The notes under the pieces are model-generated. The model was not told the DNA's origin, ran no database searches, and worked only from the letters and a program-made list of their open reading frames with translations. 64,000 nt of DNA from Chaetorhynchus papuensis (Eukaryota > Chordata > Aves > Passeriformes > Rhipiduridae). This document shows, in pieces, positions 41,101 to 53,100 of this stretch. Position 1 is the first letter of the stretch; every line of letters starts with the position of its first letter. The stretch is from positions 2,773,947-2,837,946 of the forward strand of contig VWYX01000009.1 in assembly GCA_013396525.1 (NCBI GenBank), read 5' to 3'. The translations under genes were made by a program, and so were the position numbers.

Positions 41101-44100
41101 TTCTCAAAGTAGATCAGCCCAGGCAGAAGTCTGCTAATGTTGTATTGCTTCCAGGTCCTTCGCAGGCTCCTGCTTTTCGTCTCAGCAGCAACACAGGCTG
41201 ACATGTACAAGTGCAGCATGGACTCCCACCCAGGGTGCTTTGGAACATGCTCATATGATTTTTAATCTGAAGACCATGTTAGTGGGTGGTGGTGGGCACC
41301 TTCACCAGCATATAAAACATAGCTGTAAAGTTGTACTCAGTATAGTGTAAATTAGTCCAGTAAATGTTCTTTGATTCCTTTCCCCCAAGTGTTTTTTATT
41401 CAAGTGTTAATGAAATAGATAAGTACTTTAAATTGGAAAAAAACACTTAAACCAGTTACAGTTGCATTTGCCTAATGCATATGGTAATGAAAAGTTCATT
41501 AGCAATTTGTGGGGAATTGTCATTATGAACCCAGAAGATGGTGATTTAGTTCTGCTTAAGACACATGGATCTGAAAGTGTCACATCCCTGGGAAAAAATG
41601 GCTTTGGACCTTTGAATGCTACTTTGCAAAATGTCTTGCATTTGCTCTAGATAGTCTTAGGATTGCCTTTTCTGCAGTGTGTTACTGCAGGTTTTTCAGA
41701 CCTTGCATTGAATTAAAGTGCTTTGAATGTGCTTTTTTGTTGCATGTTTTTTTCACTTAGTTACACTGGAAGGTCACAGAAGATAAAAGGACTAAATGTG
41801 CAGTCAAGGGCAAATCAGAACAGGTATGTACTTTTACTGTACTTTGAGAAAGATCTTGCACATTTTACTTCAAGGAGAGTGACGTTAAAAGAAGAAAGTC
41901 TCCAACTGTTTGAAATTAAAATTTCAAAACAATCACTTAATTTTTTTTAATTAAGTTGAGCGTTAGAAATGGCGGCATGCTTAGTCTTTAAATTCTTAGT
42001 TCATTATTTTTGTTGTTGAATATTATTTGAATGTTTGAAAATCTGAACACACCCTGATGTATGCTTAATATTAATGGCTTTCCATTAAGACGATAAACCA
42101 GTATTGCTTTCATTGAAGTAATCGATAGCAACTGTTGTGTTTTGATATTGCAATAATTCATTTGCAGCATTTGATTTTGCAGAATGAATGATTAATTTTT
42201 GCTTTAGGTCATAGGAGTTTTTTATTACGCTAGCATATTTTTTCACTAACTCTGTATATGCGTGTTGGGTTGCTCGGCGGGTGTGCCCCTTGTGGTGTGA
42301 CTCAGACAGCTCAGACAGTTCCCCAGCACCTGAGCAGCCAGACCTCCTGTCAGCTGGGCAGGGTCCTGTGGTGTTTCTGGGACCCTCCGACTCCTCATGA
42401 GTGCCAGGGCACAGGTTGGCCTGCTTGTTTGCCTTTCTATGGACTGTATGTGGATGTACCTTTCTGTTGTGTAACACCACTTCATTTAATGGTGCAGTAA
42501 AGCAAGGATTTGCTGGGCAAGACTGATGGTCAGGCCTTTAACACACGTTTGAAAATAGAAATCTGCAAGTGCTGTGAATACAAAAAGCAGATCTACTCTG
42601 CACTTGGAGGGATGTGGTCCTTGAATATGCAGCCTGTTTGGTTTGCACTGTTAAAAACCCCAACGCTACATCCGGGGCTGATAATTATCCTGCATTCATG
42701 TGGTTCATCAGGGTGGGAGTGGACTGTCTCTGTTTGACTAGCTACTTCTTTTCCTTGACTGACTACTGATGTCCATCAGTACATTATTCAAACAGGAGGT
42801 GTGACAGATATTTAAGGTTTCCTCCTTGTCTGCATCTTCAGGACAGGGTCAGAGAATATTATTTTTGTTTTCCTGTTCAGTTGGTGTTGCTGCTAGTAAT
42901 ACTGACATACATCCATGATGAATATGGGATATGAGTTCCTCTTATGCATGAGCATACATTTAGCAGACTTGTGTGTGAATCCCCACAAGTCCTCTCAAAA
43001 ATTATTGATGCGGTATATTAGACCCCACAAATATGTGCTTTGACTGAGCTCTGAGTTTATTTTCTTTTATTTTCTCTTGTTCCCAGTTTAGCAACTCATA
43101 CTTACTGCCAGCCACACTTTTTCCTCACCGTATTTCTAACCTCCTAATAGTCGCATTTATGTTGAGCCATGATGTTTTGCACAGTACAATAGTTTCAGAA
43201 GGGTCGAGGAATAAGGCCACTACTGCTATTTCTTATACTTAAATGGGCAGTTCTCTCCCCTACCCATCAGCACTATGCTGTATAATGCCAGCAGAAAGCA
43301 TTCATACAGCTGTTCAAGGGCCTCATCTGGCAGAAAACTGGTTTTACATTCTTCCCCCCTGCTGTTTTCTCCCATACAGTCACAGCAATACCCAGTTTGT
43401 CTCATAAGAAGGAATAGTAAGGTCAGTGCTTAAACTTGCTTAAGAAGTTCATGGAACAACAGTTCAGTGGAGGGATCTGGCAGTGTACCAGCAAGAGTTA
43501 AGGGGTATTGTTGAAACTGTTTTTTTCCCTCTCTCTGAGTGGATGTTTAGAGTTGTTTTACTTGGTTATTTTTCTGAATTTTTATTGTCTCCTTTATTAA
43601 GGGTTTTGCTCAAACTCCTTGTTCTGTTTCAGAGCAAAAGATACTAAGGAGCTTCCTTGGATGGTATCAAAGACTGGAAAAAAGGAAAAGGATGGTTATA
43701 AGTGACAAAGCTTTGTAGCTTTGTAGGGTATTAGAGGTTTTGCACTTAAGATACAACCTTGACTTTCGCTGTTTCATCTGGGAGTACAAGGGATGACAAA
43801 ATCTAAAACTCAGTGTTTAACTAGTTGTTCCTATGGACTTGGACGTGTGTTTGGAGCTTGTCCTTCCATAAAACAGCTTGGGATGGACCCTGCTGAGCAT
43901 ACTATCCTGCTAGGACACTGAGGTAGCTGCGCACTACTGGCTGTGGGAAACCAGCTGCTGCAGGAATGATTAGAGCTTCGGGAGATTATAGGGAGATGGT
44001 GTCCATGTCACCCATGTGTCACCTGGGCTTGCTGGTATGATGTGGCATAAGAAGTGGCAATGTTGCTTGTTTATGTTGGACTGTAGAAGCTATGGTTTAT

Positions 44101-47100
44101 CAGACTAGTCCTTTCCTCATCCTCTATTACAGACAGAGTGTCGTAATTACGTGCGTGTCTTGCAACAGCTGAATGATACTTTTCTCTATGTGTGTGGAAC
44201 TAATGCATTTCAGCCAACATGTGATTACCTGGTAAGAAATGTATATGTATTTTGACTCAGCAACAGCTGTAACTTAAAAGCAACTCAGATAAAAAATGAA
44301 TTAATCTCCATTCCCAAAACTGTTGCATTTTCACTGCTGGCTGTCTGGTTAAGAGCATTTATTGCACTGTCCCATCATAATGGCAGGGTTTGGAAAAAAA
44401 CTGTACTGCTCCCTTTTCAGGGCACTTAATGAGTTATTGATTCATCTTGTCTAACTGCAGATTTACTTTTTCTTAGCTTTTATATTTCTTTATGTATTGT
44501 GCATTAGCATGAAACCAGTTGCTAAAACTGAAATTACATTGTTTGGCAACTTCCACCCATTACCGAATCTTCCTGAAATTTCTCAGATTCCTGTCTCTGC
44601 TTGTCTCTGCTCCTGGCTGTGCCTAAGATTTGTAGTGCTGAATGCTTCGAACTGAAGTCTTGGCACAAAATTAAAACTCCCTTTCCTTGCTGCTGACTCT
44701 TGTATCATTTTCCTTACTGCAGCTCTTAGCAATTTGAAAATTGAGAAATCTTGTAATTCTTTGTGCCTTTAGCTTCTAGTACTTTCATTACGTAGTATAA
44801 CTGATTACTTCCCCAAGACTGTGGCTGCATTTCAGCTTTCTGATTTCATTCTCTTGATTTGTAAGGGATTTATAAAGTAGCAGCCAAAGTACTCTGTTGC
44901 TTTTTAAAGCCTAGTTGGATTACGCCGTATCTCACAAATTTAACATTATCTTAGAAGTTGCTTAATCCACCTCAGAAAGCCATTTTGATTTCTAAGACAC
45001 TCTGGTTTTTTCAGACTAATTGAATAATTGCCAGTTCTTTCTGTGTATCAGTTAACTTCTCTGCCTTTCCTGCTGTCTAGCTTTTTTGGGTGCTCTTTCT
45101 TGAGGTCAGTCTGGATTTAACTTTTCATCTTTTGCTCTTTCTGCTTCCACCCTCAAAAATTATAGGAACACATTTCTTCTCTGTCTTTGGGACTTGATAA
45201 GATTTTCTGAAAACACATAAACCTTCTATAATTTTACACAAAATGCCTTTGATGCTGGAAGTTAATTATACAGCCCGTTATTTAGTGTTTAGTTTTTAGC
45301 TAACTTTGCACAAGTTGAGTGGCTGAAAGAAGAAAGTGCTAACAGTTATTTTGTGGTTTTCAACAGAATTTAATTTCATTTGAACTTGGAGGTAAAAATG
45401 AAGATGGTAAGGGCAGATGTCCATTTGATCCTGCTCAAAGCTACACATCTGTTATGGTTGGTAAGTTCAGACTTTGCATCCTTGTTCTTATATTTAAAAA
45501 TGTTCTGTGTTTTCCACTGTCACTCTCCAGTCTGTCATTATCAAAGCGGTAGCTTGCATCCCTATTTTTTTGTCTTTATTGTCTATCTGCATAGACATTA
45601 AAATACTTATGTAGTCACCCTAAGCATGTTCTTTAACAGGAGAACTTCAAAGTCGAGGTTGTTTTGGAAGCAACTTCTAAAATAGCAGTTTTCAAACTGT
45701 ATTTCCAGATGTTAAACATACTTAGTCCAGATAGTCTAAATGTACTTATACTGCCCTTGTGGTATCAATTACTGTAATTTCAGTAAATATAAGTAGTATT
45801 GTTAGCTGTCCTGAAGACATGCAGCAGAATAGGGAAGTGAGATATTTATTGAAAGTGTACTTACTGCATGGAAAGATACCACCAAATCTTAATTTGGGGA
45901 AGCCAAAATTTGTGGCTTTACCTGCGTGTCTCAAGATCAGAAGAGAGAAGCTCAGTATAGCATAAAACAGGAAATGAGAACAAAAGAACATGCTCCCTGC
46001 ATTGTGCCTAAATTTGTACAAGTCGAATTTGAGTAACGGTGGCATAGAAAGAGAGGAAAATAATTCCAGACTTCTGATGCATTTAAGTAAATTTGCATGT
46101 TTTAACATAAACTGTAGGTTTTCATGTTAAGTGTTAAAGTACCACAGAAACAACAATGACTTTTGTCAGTTCTCATGTTAGAGCAATAGTAATAATAAAC
46201 CCAAGTGTGGAAGTGTTAGGCTTGAGAATGATCGGCAGAAATGTAAACATAAAAGACATGTCTAGGGCAATTCAGAGGAAATCCATGTTTACTTTTTCTT
46301 GTGGGAAGTTAAAGCTTATATAGACTTACAAAATATTTATGTATCCTTTATGGTATCCAGTCCGTAAGTTCTGATATATTTGGTTTTGTGTTGAAGATGA
46401 GGAGCTTTATTCTGGGACTTCTTACAATTTCTTGGGAAGTGAACCTATTATTTCACGACACTCTCATCAGAGCCCTCTGAGAACAGAGTATGCAATTCCA
46501 TGGCTTAATGGTAAGTGGGCATGAGAACTGGCCCAAACAAGTTACTTTTCCTTCTTCAACATCACACGTACAGGGTTTAACTGTCTGACCTGGGTAAGGA
46601 GTAATTGTCTGGTGTCTCAAAGAGATGGATTTTGTTGTACTGGCATACACTGTGAGTGTGTGCCCTCATGCATGCCATCAAGAGATTTTATTTTGAAAAT
46701 TTCAGGATTTCTATCAGCATTGATCATGAAAACAGCTTCAGAATATACACGCTGCAACTTGACATTGATAGTTTGTTTCTTATCTGCTTGTTCATCCGTG
46801 CAGTAATGCAGTTTAGTTATGATATGGTAAGGAATGGAATGGTTTTGGTCTTGAATTGGTTCTCAGCTTGAGCTGATCGTGGCTCTTGATGCTTTAAGTA
46901 CCTCAATTTCAAAATTCATTGAGTTTTGTGAATGCTCAGAGGTTTGAGGCTTTGTGCCAAAAAGGACCAAAGTCATGGTCAGTGTCCAAAAGCACAGGAT
47001 TCTGAGTTTTGTAATACATGTTGTAACGGCGCTGTCATTTTAGTGCTGCAGCCAACAGCAGAAATAGAGGAGAGGCAGGCAAGGGAGGGTTACCTCTCCA

Positions 47101-50100
47101 GGCCCATTAGAAAACTACATTTGAGTGTGCACTGAAGAATGCTGAAGTAATGAGCTGTCAGATCATAGAGATCTCTCCGATGTCTTAGTGCTTTCACATA
47201 GGTTTTGTGGGGTTTGGGGTTTTTTTTCTGTTTCTGGTTGGTTTTTAGTGGTTTGGTGTTTTTTTAGAAATCCTATTCAAACTATGTACAGCAAACTGTG
47301 TAAGCAGGTCAGTGAGTGTAGAGGAGGTAAATGCAGTGTGGAGTTTGGGTGAGAGACAACTTCTGTGGGTCTTTGAGGGAATCAAGTTAGTAGTCACATA
47401 TGTAATAGAAAATTCTTCTGTTTGTATCTGTAGAGCCCAACTTTGTTTTTGCTGATGTGATAAGAGCAGATCCAAACAGCACAGATGGAGAAGACGACAA
47501 GATATACTTCTTTTTCACTGAGGTGTCTGTGGAGTATGAATTTGTTGGAAAATTGATGATTCCAAGAATAGCTAGAGTATGCAAGGTGGGAGATAGTTCA
47601 GTTTACTTTTACCATATCTCTTAGAATCTTGTGTGTGCATGTTAAAAAGCATTCATTATTGTGGACTTACTGCCAGATAAATGAAGGTGTTTGAGTTCAG
47701 TGAATCTTAATGAATGAGCAGTTTCAATCACTTAATCAGAACTAAGAAAGCCTAATGGTTGCTTTGTAAATAAATACTTGATCTAATTTTGCACAGTTCT
47801 GAGATTTCAGTACATCTGAAAGTTCTGCTCTTCTCTAAGAGAAAACAAAGCAACCATGACAAAATGCAGCAGCAGAAAAAGTGTTGCCCCAGTTTTCACT
47901 GTAATTTTTTAAAACAAGTACAGCTCCCTGTGAAGAAGTGACTTTGGTTGGAGCTGAGCAGCTAGGATGTGTGTCAAGTGACTTTGAAGTAGCTCTATGC
48001 AAGCAATACTGTAGCTGTGTCCACAGCAAAGTATTTCTTGACTGTGGTGTAGCAGATGGGACTTCTATGAAGCTGCTACAGCTGCCAGAGCCTGAAGGGA
48101 AATGGTCACCAGCAGCCTGATTCTGTCACACTTGCCGTGCTTAAACCTCAGTGTGTTAAGCTGATTCAAGTACATCCTCGGAAGTGCTGGTTAAAAGTCT
48201 TGCTGATGAAAGGTTTTTTCAGTAGAAAATGTTTATTTAACGAAAACTTTTTCAGTGGAATGTATCCATTTCCTTTTTTTTCCAACAGGAAATTTATCTG
48301 GCTGTTTCGTTTTTATGAGGTTGAAAGTTTTATTTTGACTTTACTGTTCTGTATTTAAACAGGGAAGTCAAAACATCAATAACAAGTTAGTGCCCTTGAG
48401 ATTTCCATTGAACAAGGAGCTGGAGGCAGGTTTAGATGGGGCTTATTATTGTGGCACTCTGCCCACTGACAGTTTGTGCACACTTTAAAAGGGAAGTATT
48501 GTGGAATATGAGAGCTTCATTTATTATATTATTATATATTTCAGACTGTTGTTTGAAATAGAAATCGGTGGTAGGAGACAAAAATGGAACAAGTTATACT
48601 TAATTGTTTTAATAAATCTTGCAGACTTCCTTTAGTACATCGCATACACCATTGCACAATGAATGGAAATACTAAATGGAAATATTAATACTGTTTCAAT
48701 ATGCCCTTTTATAAGAGAAGTATCAGAGCTACAGCTCAATTATCAAATAGAGCAACGGTTTTTAAGTGCACAAATGCTGCTAGTTCTCCTCACGAAAACC
48801 TTTTTTTTTTTTTTTTTAATATCAAAAGAGGGACCAAGGAGGATTAAGGACCTTGCAGAAAAAATGGACTTCCTTTCTCAAGGCCAGACTGATTTGTACC
48901 ATCCCTGATAAGAATTTAATTTTCAATGTTATCAATGATGTTTTTATTCTCAAATCTCCGACTTTGAAGGAACCAGTGATATATGGAGTCTTCACCCCAC
49001 AACTGTAAGTGTGGTATAGCCTTTTTCTGGATAAGTCCCTTTAATCTCAATTGGTTACTGCAAGAAAATAGTAATTATTGCTATGTTTTGTTGGGTTTTT
49101 TCCTAATTTCTTCCTGAACTTACAGGAATAATGTGGGGTTGTCAGCAGTGTGTGCTTACAATCTGTCTACTGTAGAAGAGGTTTTCTCAAAAGGAAAATA
49201 CATGCAGAGTGCTACAGTAGAACAGTCTCATACAAAGTGGGTACGATACAATGGGGAAATTCCTAATCCTCGACCTGGTGCGGTAAGTTTCTGTAATCTT
49301 GGATCTGATGACTTTTTTAATGCTCAGGAGTAAACAGACTAGGGAATACTAGTAACCTACTAATGGTTCATTTGCTTGCTCTCACCTGGTTAGTTCTTGT
49401 AAAAACTTTGTAGAAAAACACTCAAGTGATGTGTTCTGAATTTTTTATCTGGGAATCAAAGTCTTTGGGTTTTGGGTTTTTTAAATTTAGAATTAAGTTA
49501 TTTGCTGGTTTTGTATTTCATTATTTCATTAATAATCTTCTCATTGGGAAATAGAGCTCAGTATACACCAGCAGCATCATATACTTTTTAGTTCAGATGA
49601 AAAGAAATACAGCAACTGTTGCATTGTCATAGTAGAATCAGCATGTTTATTCAATGTAGTGCACTGCTCTGCTAGCTCAAACTTCTGTACTGCTGGGTCT
49701 CTTTCCAGCTTTTCTTACTTCCTTACATTCCTTATATTGTTACTAGTGCTGAAAGAAATGACAGTTGAAAGTACTGAAAATGCATGAGAGCACAGAAGGA
49801 ATATTTTCCTAGAATGTGTTTTGGACCCAAACAAAAATGTAATCCAAAACTCAGGGATTAGTACATCCCTGAAGCCAAAATACAATGAGACCTGCGGACC
49901 TTCCTTGCTACAATGAGAATAGCGTACAGGTGTGGTTACTGGCCAAAGTACTGTGGAGAAGAAAACACATACAACTGCTGTTAATTGTCTTTATTTTGTG
50001 CAAGTAAATGATACAATTTGGTTGTCTTTTTTTTCTTTTTTCACCCCCTCCTTGTCCCCCCTTCTAGTGTATAAACAATGAAGCCAGAGCATTAAACTAC

Positions 50101-53100
50101 ATGAGTTCTCTGAATTTACCAGACAAAACATTGCAGTTTGTTAAAGATCATCCTCTCATGGATGACTCAGTGACCCCAATGGGAGACAGACCTCGGCTAG
50201 TAAAGCGAGATGTGAAGTACACACAGATTGTAGTTGACAGAGTCAGAGCACTCAATGGCTCCATCTATGATGTTATGTTCATTGGTACAGGTGAGTTCTA
50301 CAAAACACCTGTTTGTGGTGATGCACTGATTCTTTAGTTTTCTTAGAGAAACTTTTGAGATTTCTATATTTATAGTGTTTTTACACTAGCTGGTGTTTTC
50401 ACACCAGCTGGTGTCAAAATAAGTAAGGTGCTGCAGTAAGTGGACAGTCTTAGGTGCTTTAAAAAGTGTCACGGGAAAAGAACTGCAAAGCTTCGATGAG
50501 TTCAGCAAAACCACACAATATAATCCCCACACCGGTCATTTTGTGTACCAAAATGTTATTTCTTGCTCAAAGGTCCTGATAATGGCAAGTTTAATGATTG
50601 CTTTTGACACAGAGTCAAAGCTGAACAGCAAGCAGATTATGAGACAACTTGCAGCAATTGTGCAGGCTTTTTTCCTGCCTTTTTATTTCAAGGATCTTAC
50701 TTAAACGTATTGCTCTGTTGTTTCAGATCGAGGAGCCCTGCACAAAGCTATCAGCTATGAAAATGGAATGCATATTATTGAAGAAACACAGCTTTTTCCA
50801 AATTTTGAACCAGTCCAAACTCTCCTTCTTTCGTCCAAAACAGTAAGTGGTGTAAGCATCACAGCATTCGTCTCATTTTGTTCTTTGACAAAACTGTTTT
50901 TGTACCACTTTGTGGCCCTGTGACAAGAGACCATCACTGTGTGTAGAGCCAAAGGCTGGATTTGTAACTCACCGTGCTGCAGCAATCACGTATTGCCTGC
51001 TGCTTTTCAGTGTGTTTGGTAGGTGGCAAGCTTCTGAAGCTATGTGGACATCGGGAAGGGCCTGGGGAGCACAGGTATGCAGGTCTTCACTTGGTTTCCA
51101 TGTGCAGAAGCTGGAAACTGTAGAGTGATTTAAGATACCAGATTTCAGTAATGGAGTAATGTAAAAAACCTGACCCCTTGTGGCCACTGCAGATTTGTGA
51201 GGAAAAATCCCTTGGGTTAAGGTTAGCAGAGGAGTGGTGTGTAGTTTTGAGGAAATAAACCTAAGAAGTGCCAACAGTCTTCTAGCACAGAGGCTCATAA
51301 TTGTGTAGCTAATTGATTTCTGCTGTCCCAAATCTCACAGGCTCCTGCATGCTGGATGTGGTGTGAGAGCAGTCATGTTGCTGCAGCTGTGGGTGAGGAC
51401 CTCTGGTGAGGTCCTGTCTGCCCAATGGGGCACCAGCTGCAGCCACAGCTGAATGGCACAAGACCTGCTGCAGGCTCCAAACCTGGCAGCTGTCCTGCAC
51501 CCTTCATCAGTTGCTTGGTTTAATCCTGGGGTGGTTTTGTGACAGTAGGAGGATAATCACTGTGTGTAGTTCGTTCATGAATTAGGTTTCTGGCCCTGGT
51601 TACTCAGATCCATGAATGTATCTGTCTATGCCTAAAGTCACTTGTAGCATCAGTGAGATTTTCTGGGTTTCATAAGGAATGAGTGCCTCTTTTGAAGCAT
51701 CTAGGAGTAATACCAGCATTTAGTAGCTACATAATGATCCGTAAGAGCTCTGCAGCTTAGGGATTTAGGAATACTTTGAAACAGCTTTTATTTTTGTGTG
51801 ATATTTAATAAAATTTTGCATGTCAACATGATCAGCTCAGTGGAACAAAGCTTTATGCTATAATTTTTACAAGCTCATCCTGCACACTTATTTATCCTTT
51901 CATGCTTATAATAGAAAGAAAGGACAGAGTATGTTTTTGCTAGACAGATGAAAATCAGGATTAAAAACATCTGTGCTTAGTTTTCCGTAAATATGCTTGT
52001 ATTATTTTTGTATGATACATCACGCTGACAACTCACTTATATATGTGTGTAGATATATATTACGTGTGTATGTATATATACATGCAGACACACATAAAAG
52101 TATTTGCTTAATGTGCAAAGAAAGTTTCAAATTACTTGCTTTGACAGGAAGTTTCAGAATTTTCCCTGTCATAGAAGCTAATGATAGATAGCTCTTGTAA
52201 TAAAAATGCTAATACCCATTCTTCTTATTGTGGGATCGTTACTACACTGCCTCAATTACGATTTGCCCATTTCAGGGGAGTGCAAAGAAAGAGATGGGCA
52301 TTAAGCCTGATACCAGAGATACATCATGTAGCAATTTCAGCACACACTTGGTAGTGAAGGCTAGTGTAGAAATACTGGCATTGAATTTATTCACTCTTGA
52401 GTCCAGGTGCCATATGCTCGGTTCCTCAAGGATATCCAGAAAGGGGGAAGTAGGAGGCATGGCATAGAGACTGCATAGGGAATGCAGTCTTTTCACAGAG
52501 AAACTTCTCTCAGAGCTTAGAATTGGAATAAAACCTTCTTCCTGCATTGTCACAGTGGAGAGTAACAGTTTGTATACTCTGCAAGGGAAAATCTCCATAT
52601 TGCAAGTATAATTGTTGACACATAAAACTAAACCCTAAAACTGAAGTAATGCTGCCCAGTACATTCCCATAAAACCAGAGGTCCTTTTCAGTGATGAGAA
52701 GTGGGAGGTCAGGTCAGGTACCAGAGTGATGGTGACTGTATAGTCACAGTACCACCCAAGCAGGGATTCCTGCTGCTTCCCAGCCTGAAAATGCAAGTTT
52801 CTGCCTCCACAGTCAGTGGCTACTGAAGTCCATCACAGAGCTGGTATTGTGATATATGTCATGGCATCCCACATCAGTGAATTAACCACAGAAGGGTAAT
52901 CATTACCCTGATGGTGGGCTTTAGACCTCTCTGGAGTCAGAGTCCTTTCTGAGTGTATTTTTCACTAGTCTCTAGGTTCTTCCCATAGTATGTAGAGGGT
53001 GATGGGCAGAGTCACATGAGCCTACAGTAGACTGTTGTAACTCCTGCTTGACTGGAAGGTGTGTCTGGATTTTTTTAAATGGTTTGCTCAGCTCGCCGCA

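Noticed and set aside
42085..42480. Minus-strand frame of 131 codons in intron 3
   Set aside because: It sits in a GC-rich patch with open frames on both strands and has no protein-like features.
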